DNA of 64,000 bases from Apoderus coryli (Eukaryota > Arthropoda > Insecta > Coleoptera > Attelabidae), in the NCBI GenBank assembly GCA_911728435.2, contig OU452212.1, forward strand, positions 6,826,563 to 6,890,562, in the 5' to 3' direction. Made by a program: the position numbers and the translations under genes. The first letter of the stretch is position 1. Every line of letters starts with the position of its first letter. Positions 52,274 to 64,000 of this stretch are shown here, piece after piece. The notes beneath the pieces are model-generated. The model was not told the origin of the DNA. It did no database searches and saw only the letters and a list, made by a program, of their open reading frames with translations.

Positions 52274-54213
52274 GGTAATCATGCAGTATAGTTGTACTAA
52301 ATTATGGTCTGACCGCGCAGCTGCGCAGTCAGACGAATTTTATGTGAACAAGTGTCACTACTCTAGCGATGTTGCAAGGTTGATATCTATTCACTATATT
52401 GACTGATAGAATGAATAATACAATTTTATGATATATTTATACAGTGGATGTAATTATTATCATTATTTTTTTAATGTAATTACTAATAAATCGATGGGAA
52501 GCGAAATATAGGGTTGTTTCAGTACTTGGAATGTTTTTCTTAAAGTAGATGAGTAAAACTGATGTGAGTAGAAGTGATGTGGCATGGTAATCTCTCACTC
52601 ACTTACTGAAGGTTACGTGCGTAAAACGAACACTTAAAGTGATGTTGGAAATACATATGATATTAAAGGAAATTACGATTGTAAGATTTATAATGCATAT
52701 TTAAACTGGGTTTTCAATAGGACAATAGGATCAAAACTATAAGAAAATAAATGTTTGGAGAACTAATTTATCTATTTGAGGAAAATAAAAGTATATTATA
52801 TTGAACCAAATTTATTTTTAATAAATTACAGAATAGCGGGAACTAAATAATAATAAAATAAATACAATAACAAATAATTTCTGGTTTTCTATTATTCAGT
52901 TGATTTGCTGCAAAATAAAAATCATTATTTTAATAAAATAAAAATTATTACACGATTTTCGTATATACCTCCATGAATTCTATTGAGGTTAGAATACGCT
53001 CTCCAACCATCAGACATAATAATTGTGCCTGGCATAATATACCTATAATAACATTGTAACTGTTTAATAATAGCACAATAAAAACCCAACATTCCATGGG
53101 GAACTCTACAAAATTATTGCAAATTAAATTATTCTGATAAAATTTTTACAGAAGCCAACCAAATTTCACATGCATTTTAATGTACCTATGTATATTATTT
53201 GCAATTTACTGTTCAATAATAGCACTTAATGTTGCCTCAGTTCGGTCCGGTACATCCACAAGGAAACATTTGCCGGTACCTCTCTCTATTCCACCAAAAA
53301 CCCAGTGTCCCTCCTTCCAATGACCTCTATGATACTTCCGATGGAAAAACTTACTTTCATCAATTTCTACAACTTTTGTCGTCATATCGTCGTTCAGCCC
53401 GCCAATAACTGAAGGGTTATTGAACAAGTCCTGCTCACAAATATCACGACAAAAATTGCACCAATCGACAATAGTGGGTCCCACTTCTACGCCTGCTTCA
53501 TAGGCTATTGTAGTTTGAGGGTAATCCAATGACCACCCATACAGAATTAAAAGTATTTTTCTGTAAGGGTAACCTACTCGTGTCAAAAAATGAGTTTTTC
53601 CTCAGCGATACCCTCTTTCTACAATTTGGGCAAGCCCAGCAAGCCCCATCGGATCGCTGTGTATTCGACCATAGTTTCATTGGAATCTAAAAGGTTATAT
53701 TTGATAATAACATGATAATTGAATGTATTTAAAGGGTTACCTCACACAAATCACACATTAATGTGTTTCTTATCAATCTTCTTCTTGCTAGCCACCTTAA
53801 TAGGTCCATATTGTCCATAAACTGTAAGGTAATATATCGATGGCTTTCTCTTTTAACGTCGTCTTCGTTGAGGATTTCTTCATCGCGAACGATTGCTTGA
53901 GGTCTTGCTGCAGCATTCATTTTAAATGAAATTGCTAAATAACTATAAATAATAAACTTTTTTACACAAATACACAAGTTTTCTCACAAATATAAATCGC
54001 ATAAATACAACAAATAGGTATATAACCTAGAGTAGCATTTACATTTAACGGTCAAAAATTAAGCGCCAAATATTTAACCGTTTCAACATAATATGTGTGT
54101 TTTAAACCTTGCAACACCGCACTTCAAATTACAATCTGAACTCCCAAAACTCGTCTGACTGCGCAGCTGCGCGGTCAGACCATAATTTAGTACAACTATA
54201 CTGCATGATTACC
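52274..54213 (-). mobile_element. Merlin-type DNA transposon
   Basis: The 1940-bp element is framed by a perfect 8-bp direct duplication, ACGGTTTA, at 52266-52273 and 54214-54221. Terminal inverted repeats of at least 60 bp begin GGTAATCATGCAGTATAG. They include a subterminal palindrome (GCGCAGCTGCGC) between TCTGACC/GGTCAGA-type blocks. Merlin elements, relatives of bacterial IS1016, have 8-9 bp duplications and a DDE transposase of ISXO2-like type. Both are seen here: the transposase is on the minus strand and decayed. Terminal repeats are almost identical by eye, so the insertion looks recent although the gene is broken. The element lies between the SelR and Hs6st 5' ends. Confidence 0.92.
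52901..53920 (-). pseudogene. Merlin (ISXO2-like DDE) transposase, disrupted
   Basis: The gene reads on the minus strand from ATG at 53920. Exon 1 (53920-53741) ends LIRNTLMCDLCE. A 54-bp intron leads to exon 2 (from 53686) with CWACPNCRKRVSLRKNSFF, giving paired CxxC motifs of a zinc ribbon. A one-base shift near 53570-53580 moves the frame to KILLILYGWSLDYPQ. The catalytic core follows with KVVEIDESKFFHRKYHRG (first Asp) and HWVFGGIERGTGKCFLVDV. At 53207 a stop falls where the donor CAG/GTAAAT seems to have lost a G. A third exon (53042-52969) carries YIMPGTIIMSDGWRAYSNL (second Asp). The C-terminus with the third acidic residue is missing. It is not functional. Confidence 0.88.
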
Positions 54214-54221
54214 ACGGTTTA

Positions 54222-54983
54222 AAACGGATATATGGTTTTAAAAAGATTGTTAAATATTAGCAATAAATAGGTACATTTAAATTATTATTATTATTGGATA
54301 CCGGATTGCATAATTTTTTTTCTCGGGTGCATCAGCTGAACACTGACATTTGCAGTGTTGCCGTGGCGTTAGTTACGTATTTCTCTGTACATTGTACATA
54401 GACAAAATTTACCGATATTTGCTGATATCAAACACGCACTCATATGAAAATCTAATGAATTCCATTATTGTATTATTCTACCTGATAATAAATATAGGAG
54501 TTATATTTTCTTAGTTTAAATATTCTAATTTTCCAGTGCAAAGAGCCACAGCCTGTCTAAAGACCGCTGTGAAAGAGCTCCAATGAGCTCCTTATATTTT
54601 TTGTTAGAGTATGACGGTGGATTATTATTATAAATTCGTTAAGTTACACACTATTTTGTTGCAGATGGCATATAAAGACAACACAATATTTTCAAGATAT
54701 ATTTGTCCAAGACGTTGAACCAAAGAGCTTATATAATATCAAGCAGTTATTATCCCCACTCTGTGTTTGATTGCAGCATGTGTGAAAATAGCCTAATAAT
54801 CGAAAAATCTCACTTCACTGAATTTTCTTAGAGTATTCTCAAACGTCATTATGATTAGAAGGGCAATGACAGGCAGGGAAAGCAGAGAGAATTTTTATAA
54901 AAAGTAAACAAAGTGTTAAAAATAAAATAAACTATGTTTGATAAATTATCGTATAACATTTTTGTTTTAAATGTCGTGATATA
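54222..54983. other. Upstream region of Hs6st
   Basis: About 760 bp between the Merlin element and the Hs6st start codon, expected to contain the Hs6st 5' UTR and promoter. No clear motif; nothing coding. Confidence 0.4.
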
Positions 54984-57900
54984 ATGAAGACAACTTCTAA
55001 AAACGTATCTGTTCAAGTATTAGATAGTGATATAAGTGTGCTGCTACCCAATGGTACCTACCACGATTATTCAAATAAGCAACAAATGGAGACGAAATCA
55101 TCGTCCAGATTGAAGCAAATTTGCCTTTTTTGTTTGGCACTATGTCTATTTGGTATATTTGGTTTTGGATATTTCTGTCCAGAGAAAGTATGTCTAAAAT
55201 AAAACACATATGTAATCCTATTATTAATTCCGTGTTTTGCATTTACATTAAAGGTATGTGCACTGTCGTCAAAGGAGTCTGTAGTGTCTATAGATGAAAA
55301 TCTGATAGGCAAACCATTAGCTTTAGGTAGCAGTAAGACTGGCCTTAGTTACGATGATATGTTCAATGATGATGATGATTTTGTGTTTGATATGGACTCG
55401 CATGATGTTATGGTGTTTCTGCATATGCAAAAAACTGGTAAGGTTGCATTTTATTAAAAATTTTGTACCTATCTTCTGTATTAATGATTAAAGTAGTTTT
55501 ATAAACTTCTTGATTTAGCATAATATTTCAATTGAATAAACATTCGGTTTCTATTTTCTTTATATCCTGATTTACTGCAAAATAATTGAAATAAAATACC
55601 TAATATAAATAACATCATAGAAAATAAACATTATCTAAGAGTACTTATTATTTAAGTACATTAAAAAGGTCGTCGAGTTGTAAATCGCTAACTAACCACT
55701 CCAGATATAAAATCAGACATTTTTAATTCGTATTAATATAATTAAAAAAGTAACAAACATTGAAAAGTAAACATGTTATAATCTATTTCATGTATTTGTT
55801 TGAAGTATTAAATTATATAAAAATATTAATACAAATATCTCTCTTGTGACCTTAACTTAAAAAGTTATCGAAATTCCAGATTAGTAAGTTACTAGGAATT
55901 GAAATGATAAATATTATAGAAGGTAAAACATCTAGTTCTGCTAAAATAAATTGTTTATAGTAATTTTCCAGTAAATTCCAAAAATAAAAAGTAGGATTAA
56001 TATAAATGATAATATGTAGGTAGTTTTGATAAAAATATCCTCTGCATATTACGTGCATTGTTTCCCATTTCATAGTGAAAATGTAATAAAATGCAGCTGT
56101 TGGTTAAAGTAAACAATAATAATATGCGGTCCCTGACGCCAGATATTGTATACAAAATGCCTCATTCTCTAAAGAAATAAATCTTGTTGTAATTAAACAT
56201 TTATAATATGCACATACGGATGTTACATGCGAACATACACAAGGGCTGATTTATGCTAAATTCATGTTTAATATTTACCAACTTATTTTTTTTTTCTACA
56301 TTTTAAATATATAAAAGTATTATTTAAATGTTTAACATTAGTATTAAACACTTTTTGTTTGAAATAGGAATAATAATGAAATAACTGGTCTTTAGGTAAT
56401 AAAACATAATTAGACAATTGATATTATAATTCATGGTTATACAGGGTGATTACAAATTAAACATATCAGAAAAGTATTTAGTAATTAATACCTTCTAAAA
56501 GAAACTAAATAAATCCTTTATTTAAGTAGATAACTTTAAAAGTAAAGAAATACTCTTATACATCAATTTTAGAAAAGTAAGTTTAGTTAAAACTGTTACA
56601 TAATTATAAACAAAATAACTGTATGAATATTAGAACCTTCATCAACTAAAATTTGTTTATTTTTCGTATTCTTTTTGTTCTTAGATTTAATCAAAATTTT
56701 AATTTATACAAGGTTTTCGAAGGACACAGGACAAGGTTTTTCGGTTTCGTTGATGGATAAGATCTGATATTTTAACATTATAATGGAAAAAAATCCAAAG
56801 CAAAATTAAAAAAAATTATGAGACTGTGGCATCTCAAATGTTAAATATACAGGGTGTCCGAGAAGTTGACGATCAAACTCTAAAGGGGGTAGGCGGAGGT
56901 CATTTGTAGTCAAAATAACCATATATATGTGGTTATTCAATGGTTAACGGTTAACAAGTTTTTTTAGTTCATGTATTTTTCCAATGAATCGAATATTGAG
57001 TTTATTTGTAAAGCTATAATTATATTCAACGGTTTTATTTTTGGGTGTGTGTTTTTTGAACATTTAAACCCTATTTGTAACAAATAAAAAAGTGGTCTTA
57101 ATAATAATTTATGTTTTCAAAAAAGTTTAAAAAATGCTGGCACAATGAACCAGTAGAATATCGTCAGTTATTTTTTATAGCTTTACTAGTAAACGCAATG
57201 TTCGATTAGTTAGACAAATAGAAAAACTAAAATAACTTTTTAACCGTCAACTATTAGATAACAAACATAGGTAAGTTGGCAATCCGATGCACTAATCTAA
57301 TTTTCATCGTAAAAATTAACACTCTCGAAATGAGCTTGATACATTTCTTACATTTGTCTTGAAATAATATAATAATAAATTAATTTATTGGCATAATTTG
57401 AGTACAAAACAAAAATAATTAAAGCTGAAAGGTTAAGATACAGTTTTATTTTAAAAAGATACAATCCTATTTAAAAAAGAAATGCCAAATAAATGGTTCA
57501 AGCTCAGCAAAGCTGATTTTCAGCAAGGACCTAGTATACCTAATATACACATAAAAAATTAAAAAAACAAAGAAAGAAGACAATAATAAACTACGAAAAT
57601 CATAATCATAAACATTTAGACTATAATTGTATAATCAAACTGCTTCCCATTCACAAACAATTTCAAATAAGTAGCTTTTTACACTATACAATAATTAAGC
57701 TTCATTAGAGAGTAACCTGCTCAGCAAACTATTTCAAATAAGTAGCTTGATGATTGAGCGTGCTGCTCTGGTATTGATAAAAGGATCATTGAGAGAGAGG
57801 TGAGACTTTTAACTTTTATTTCCTACGTATATATGGTTATTTGCTCCCCCTTTCCCCTTAGAGCTTGATCGTCGAGTTGTGGGTCACCCTGTATATTTGA

Positions 57901-59455
57901 TTTGAAGTACATCGACTATGGATAGAAATATTTTACACAAAGTAGTCCTTGTATAAAAGTTTTTAAATAATATGCATTATTTCTGACGGTTTACATTATT
58001 CTTATTTCCTTAAAGTAATAATGCAATAATAAAAGAACCCACCCATTATAGCGAACGCTGTCTACCTACAAAGTACGTGATTAGAATAAAAACTGCAGTT
58101 TTTAATAGAATTAAATTAATATTCTATTGTTAAATTCATCGAATACGCTAAAGTAGAAAAAGAAATAATATCGTCTTACTTGATGTGGTTTTTAATTACA
58201 TTTAGTTTAAAATGCTGAGCAGGAAGATGTTAAAATATGCATATATATTTTGTATCCACATCTAATGAAAGAAGAAATTGATTTTGAATTGTAATATAAA
58301 CAAAATTCATATACGGTATCGTTCAAAATAAACAGTACCGAATTCAAAAATTCATACAATTAATTAATGACTCGTATCCTGCCCTGAAAATTGGTCTAAA
58401 GGTTTCGCATTCTTTGTTCAAAGGTGGTACATCATTCGGCCGTCATTTGGTCCACGACTTGGACTTGAAACGACCCTGTACATGCCCACTAACGAAGAAA
58501 CGTTGCTCCTGCTTCCGACCGCATTCAAATCAAAGTTGGCTATTCAGCCGATATACAACTGGTTGGAAATGTGGATTGCATGCGGATTGGACGGAATTGA
58601 CTCGGTGTGTTGATGAGAAATTAGATGAAATGGAGGATGTGGTGAAACGGAGGTATTTTTACATCACTCTTATGAGGTGTGTAGAGCGTTTTAATATATT
58701 TTAGTGGGTTGGAAGAGGCAATAAATAAATTTTTAGGGAGCCGGTAGCTCGTTACCTTTCAGAATTCAGACATGTGCAACGGGGTGCCACCTGGAAGGGC
58801 TCGCGACATTTTTGTAATGGACGCGCAGCCAATAACAAGGAATTGCCACCATGTTATGAGGGTGAGGATTGGGAAGGGGTTGAATTGGATGATTTTATTA
58901 GTTGTGACAGTAATTTGGCAGCAAATAGGCAGACAAGAATGTTGGCGGACTTAGAATTAGTCGGTAAGTAGAATTCCTTACATTGGTATTCGAATATTTA
59001 ACTGTATATGTTATTTAGGCTGTTATGACAAATCGTACATGACTCAAGCCGATCGTGACCGCATAATGTTGGCAAGCGCCAAGAAGAACCTACTCTCGAT
59101 GGCATTTTTCGGTCTCACGGAATACCAAAAAATATCTCAATACATCTTTGAAGAAACGTTTAATCTACGTTTTGCCGTGCCATTCGAACAAAATAACTCG
59201 ACAGTTTCCAGTTCGACAATGTCATCATTAACGGCCTACCAAGCAGCTAAAGTTACAGCACTGAATGATCTCGATATAGAATTGTACAGTTTTGCAAAAC
59301 AGTTGCTGTTAGAACGATTCGAACGGTTGAAATCGCGTGATGCAGATTTCGAGGAGCGATTTCAACATTTGGGTGAGGTGGGTGTGAAAATGGGTCCTAC
59401 CAGCTTCGATTGGGACAGATTGGAGGATCCTACACCGTCGGATACGAGGAAATAG
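54984..59455 (+). CDS. Hs6st: Heparan-sulfate 6-O-sulfotransferase
   Basis: Five exons, 54984-55187, 55254-55437, 58424-58676, 58737-58963 and 59019-59455, encode 434 aa, matching the family's 400-450. It is a type II Golgi membrane enzyme that transfers sulfate from PAPS to the 6-O position of glucosamine in heparan sulfate, tuning FGF and other ligand signalling. Residues 44-64 form the signal anchor (ICLFCLALCLFGIFGFGYF). An acidic stem leads to the 5'-phosphosulfate loop FLHMQKTGGTSFGRHLV, split by a 3-kb intron. The catalytic region continues with WLFSRYTTGWKCGLHADWTE, the 3'-phosphate-binding block YITLMREPVARYLSEFRHVQ, and FFGLTEYQKISQYIFEETF. The tail contains a long helix (ELYSFAKQLLLERFERLKSR). 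The ATG is the first in frame. Intron 2 carries a TIR element. Confidence 0.96.
56848..57893. mobile_element. Non-autonomous TIR element in Hs6st intron 2
   Basis: The 1046-bp segment starts TACAGGGTGTCCGAGAAGTT and ends with the complement of TACAGGGTGACCCACAACTC. The inverted similarity continues through CGACGATCAA.CTCTAA and AAATAACCATATATA for about 90 bp. TA flanks both ends (56846-56847, 57894-57895). No transposase frame is seen. It resembles a long MITE of Tc1/mariner type and shares the TACAGGGTG end with the elements at 3125 and 14835. Confidence 0.75.
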
Positions 59456-62400
59456 TGGTGACTACTAATTTTAGTTCGGTTTCTTTTTTATATGTAGAGC
59501 AAGTGAAACTGAAAAACTTTCAAGTGATTAAGAAAGTTGGGGCATGAGATTTGGATTTTATTTTGGTAAATTATTTTGAAATTCAGTTACGGAGTTGGGA
59601 TAAATTTAAATAGAAAGAGCCTACAACGCTACCGAGCCAGAATTTAAAGTGTCTCTAGCGTTTTGTGTGATTATATGTTTGCGGAAAGACCTGGGAGAGA
59701 GGACAATATCACCGATCCTTGTTTAGTAAGACATAGGCTAGTTGCCAGAGTAAGAGTCCTCTTATTCCAACAGATCCAAAGAGATTAAAATGCTACAATG
59801 ACATGAGCTTCCCCACTTCATGTCGTCACCTTTTCTGAGACTTCATGATTAGTTTCGTGGTTATATGAATGTTATTTAAATCCCGAACGAACCTATTAGT
59901 TGTTGGACTAATAACTATTTCCTGAATTAACGACAGTGACTTATTTGAGGTGTTTAATAGCCCTCCATTAATAGCATGAAATATATCATATACAAATCAC
60001 TTTGGCAAAACCGTTAAAAATGTCTGTGTTCGTTGTGGTCCTCTACTGTCAAAATTAATACTATGGGGAAGTTTATTACTTAACCAATGCACGATATGAC
60101 GACTACAGTATTTAACCTCTTTGGTGCAACCCCTTTTTGGCACAATACGAACAGTAGAGAAAGGTACAGGTCACAATAAAATTTATAAACAATACATATG
60201 GTAGTATAATTTGAGGTTAGGTTAGTTAGCTAGCGAATTTATTTGAGAAATATAAATACCTATATGCTGTGTTTGGATAAGGGTTAGTTTAGAGATAGTT
60301 TACCTCTTTATGTTTCTCAATCAAATAAACAGATGAAACTTGTAAATATCTTGCGTAACCTCAAGCAGCAAAGGCGTTTGTATTTGCCGCGTTTCATCTC
60401 TTATCGTTGCGGCAAACGTCAAATGGTAGCGTTAACGTCAGAGTTTATAAATCTAACCTCAAACTATAATTAATTATTACTAAAATTGTAATTAATTAAA
60501 ACTGGAATTCCAAATCTTATTCTATAGAATTTAGTGTTGCGGATTTTTGCAAACATATACAGTGTGAACAATTCTGATAATATGTAAGGCTTATTTCGAC
60601 ACTATATTTTAAAATTTAAGGTTTTTTTAATCAACTTGTGAAGGGCCTATTTTTAAGAAGAGACTAAAGTTTGCATGCAATATTTGCGAAGTGAACGTGC
60701 TATTCTATATATTTTCCTATATTATGTGTTCCATTAAATTGTATAATATATCGAGGACATTATGGATTAACTATTGTGATCTACATGAATTTTTAGCTCA
60801 ATTTTCTAATATCGCCAGTGTTACATTATCTACAGTCCCGCAATTTAATTAGTTATTAAGTTTTTTGTGATGACAATATAGGTAGTCTGCATATAAATAA
60901 ATACTTTAGCAAATGTATAGTAACAATAATAATCATATCATATATTATTTATATAAATTAATAACCAAATAATTAATTACACAGCGAATGTAACAAAGCT
61001 TTAACACGTTAACACTTGAGTCATTCAATTTATAATTCATCCTAATGTTTATTTGATAATACCTATACAATAACATCACATGCGAACTCTAATTTTATTG
61101 TTTTTTTTAGGAAACTCGCTAAGAACTAGAACTAGAGAAGAACATAATTTGTCAATTTATAGCCTCGATCAAAAATTATTTACTTTCTTCCTTTATGTTT
61201 TTTGACCATTTTTCCTTTTAATTTTTAGCGAAAGTTTCATTTTGCTTGTCTAACTTTATTACTACGTTTCGCCTTAAGTTTTTTTCGGGACATTTTGGTA
61301 CTACCAAGAGTCTTGTCAATATTCAGGACAGTCCCGATAAATGGAGACGGGTTGGCAACCCTAGTTAGATGTCTGAATTTTGTAATCCAATTTTGGGAGT
61401 TTACTGATATAAAACAAAATTATATACAGCTTACGTCAAAGTTTAGTTTTACCAGATCGTGTGACTGAACCCAACTTTGTAATTTTAAATGAAACACCCT
61501 TTTTATTATTGGATTTTCGGTCTCTACGTGTGATTATGAGCATATTTGCTTTAACATGCCCTATAGCTGTCTCTTGCTGTCAAAAACAGCATTCTCAAAA
61601 AATGCGATATTTTTTCCGCCAGTACTGACAAAGCTGCAATTTATACAACGCAAATTGATACAATTTTATACAGAGTGCGAAAAAAGTTAAAGTCCGACAC
61701 AAAAAAAAAATGCAATGTGATTTTTTTTAAATGGAACACCTTATATTTTCGATGGTCTATGAATTAAACATTGTCGAAAACAGTAAGAGATCCAAACGTT
61801 TTTGTCTAGTTCTTGTTTTTATAATACGAAATAAAATTGTTCATTTTTTTAAAAGGAACTTTGGAAAAACAATTTTCGGATGTAGTATGTTGTGTGTATA
61901 CGGATTTGCTTTTATTATTTTTGTATTTAATTAATTTTTAATAACAAATTAGAAAATAAAAGTAGCGAAATTTAGAGTTTAGTTAAGAATTCGTAATAAA
62001 TGTGATGGAGATAACGCCATAATTATGTAATTAATATAAATGTTAAGGTTTTATTTAAGAGTTTTCACAAAAAAAAAACACTTTTGTAAATTTTAAATAA
62101 TTAACAATAAGTAACAAATTGAGAAGAAAGAAATACCAAAGATTAAAGTTAACAAAAATAATAAGTATAATAATAATTTAGTTACTAAATAGATGAAATT
62201 TAGTTGTTTTTATGTTCATTTTATAATTATTATTAGAAATTATACTTGACTGATATTTTGTTATATAAATCGAGGTGGATGGAAAATGGTCACAACACTA
62301 CGGTGGAAAGATAAATATAATTTTTGTACAAGATCCTATAAAATCGGGTTATAACAGAGTAAATATTTACTTTTTGTAATTGATGAAGCCACCGGATGGT

Positions 62401-63120
62401 TAGAATTTTTAATAAATTCTCATTTATTCTTCCATAAACCCCATAGGTTTAACATTTATAGAAGCTTCTACAACGACGAGAAATTGCATTGACGTAAATG
62501 TTGCAATTTGGCAGCGCAATAATAGGGTGGCGTCTTATGTAGGTAACTTTTGGTCCCCAGTCCATCGGTCAGTTGTCAGTAATTTGAAAAAATTAAATAT
62601 TTTTTGGGGTGAGGGATTAGTGGGTTAATTTCTAATAAAACTTACAATGAGATTGTTGTGTACTGATCTTTTATTGATCTCGATACCTATTATTATAGGT
62701 TAAGTTTTATAAACTGTATATTAATATTTCTGAATGTTTTAAAAAAAGTTTTATTTGAACCCATAATTTTTTGTATTTAGAGTGCATGTTAAGTATAATA
62801 AACAAATTATATTTTACAAAAACTAAGCGATTTTATTTTTTGTGACTTAAAAGCGTAAGTTTTTGGTCGTTTTGTTTTAATAAAATCCCCTTTTTTAAAT
62901 AAATAAATAGTTTATTTATTTGAACTTTCGTAGACGAGACTTTAGACCTATTTTTAGTTCCGTGTTATGCTATAAAAAAAACAAATATTAAACTTTTATT
63001 AAATTTATTACGTACGTATACGAATTAAATAAAAATTAATTAAGAAATTATTTCTACAAAAATAAATAAATAATGCGTGAATCATTTCTTTGGAATAATT
63101 GAAAATACTGTTTTTATATG
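59456..63120. other. Hs6st 3' UTR and AT-rich intergenic DNA
   Basis: The first part should be the Hs6st 3' UTR. Beyond it, about 3 kb contain no gene, RNA or clear repeat that I can support. Longer open frames, such as the one at 61731-61934, are Phe/Ile-rich noise. Confidence 0.4.
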
Positions 63121-63124
63121 ACCA

Positions 63125-63633
63125 ATAAAGTTAGATAAATGGTGTGGAAATTCTTAAGAGGTTTTAGTGCGCTTAGCAAGAATAACAGAGTTTCCCTTAT
63201 TTGGATACGCGGACAATCTGGTATCAGGGGTAACGAAAAAGCCAATAATTTAGCGAAAAAAAGGGGTCAACCGCTTTTGTAGGACTTGAACCGTCCTACG
63301 GCTTAGGTGGAATTCAGAATTAACGATGAAACAGACAGAGCAATACTCTGGAGCGCTGATGCACGCCAAGAAATTCCTTGGAAACCTCAACCATGAAAGA
63401 TTCAAATGGGCTACGTATTCTTACAGGACATTGTCGCCTTAGGAAACATATGGCCTAGAAGAGAGCGACTAATGAAGATTCTGTCAGGAGGAAGAAACTC
63501 CTGATCACCTAGTAACAGAATGCTCCGTTGTCAGAAGCCATAGCAAGGAAAACTTGGGGTATAAAATCCTGCAAGATGGAGAGGTGTTGTCCCTGAAACC
63601 AGCGAAGCTACTGGAGTTCATAAGAGCTCTGTA
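63125..63633 (+). pseudogene. LINE RNase H and zinc-finger C-terminus
   Basis: The plus strand reads VSLIWIRGQSGIRGNEKANN, a decayed RNase H signature (the His is replaced by Gln). It continues through several frameshifts to a C-terminal block CRFCQEEETPDHLVTECSVV in one frame, the CCHC finger typical of Jockey/R1-type LINEs. It ends LKPAKLLEFIRAL and a stop. The copy is 5'-truncated and inactive. It is a different family from the RNase H relic at 29.7 kb. Confidence 0.75.
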
Positions 63634-64000
63634 ACTTGAGACACAGACACAGAAATATATTATGCAGAAAGGCAAACAATTTGAAACCACTCTAAAGCAT
63701 TTGTTGGGTTATTCCTAACCACTGGTCAAACAAACCTAAGATTTGCGGACTAATAAATATGGTTACTGCCGCCAATTTTGTATGATTTATTTATAAAATT
63801 AATATAATAAGTTTTGTTCATATTATAAGAGATCCTCATATCATTTTTTACACATTAAAAAGTTACTGTGTTATTTACGTATTCAGATTATTTGTTTACA
63901 TTGTGAAATGCACATTTTTGTTCTTAACATATTTAAAAATATTTACAAAATACTACAAAGATAAAATTAGAGTTGTTAGAACTATGTATATTAAAAGTAG
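63634..64000. other. AT-rich DNA at window end
   Basis: Probably LINE 3' UTR followed by AT-rich sequence. Nothing else recognised. Confidence 0.35.

Overview
The window is nuclear DNA of an arthropod, almost certainly an insect. It is AT-rich, its genes are split by short GT-AG introns, and six conserved animal genes are separated by degraded transposable elements of insect type (mariner, Tc1, Merlin, Jockey-like and RTE-like LINEs, a Ty3/gypsy-like gag, tRNA-derived SINE pieces). A beetle is plausible but cannot be shown by reading alone.

Layout. From 1 to 16.4 kb I see no host gene: a double foldback repeat (498-1388), mariner-type remnants (2.2-2.6 kb, 3.8-4.4 kb), a complete but dead Tc1-like element with very long terminal repeats (6226-8429), LINE and gag debris (9.5-10.8 kb) and a 330-338 bp tandem repeat (13.0-13.9 kb). 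From 16.5 to 28.2 kb lie three host genes: DTWD1 (tRNA acp3U transferase, +), ebi/TBL1XR1 (-) converging on it, and RBM39/Caper (+) diverging from ebi. From 29 to 37.7 kb, two tandem copies of a beta-class carbonic anhydrase (-) are separated and invaded by LINE fragments. From 39.4 to 46.5 kb, RagA (-) and p21-activated kinase (+) are divergent. From 49.7 to 59.5 kb, methionine-R-sulfoxide reductase B (SelR, -) and heparan sulfate 6-O-sulfotransferase (Hs6st, +) are divergent, with a Merlin DNA transposon between their 5' ends. The rest is intergenic, ending in a LINE C-terminus near 63.1-63.6 kb.

Exon-intron models were built by hand from splice sites and reading frame. Every host model keeps one open frame from ATG to stop: DTWD1 316 aa, ebi 490, RBM39 564, beta-CA 255 twice, RagA 307, PAK 571, SelR 132, Hs6st 434. 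The genes are independent housekeeping or signalling loci and not a co-ordinated cluster.

The most notable observations are: the duplicated beta-carbonic anhydrase, whose left copy has an altered zinc-site motif and several new cysteines; the Merlin element with a perfect 8-bp target duplication; a long near-perfect hairpin in the last PAK intron; the 338-bp tandem array; and a small GC-rich open frame at 38.65-38.83 kb with no assigned function. I found no evidence for a wholly new molecular system.
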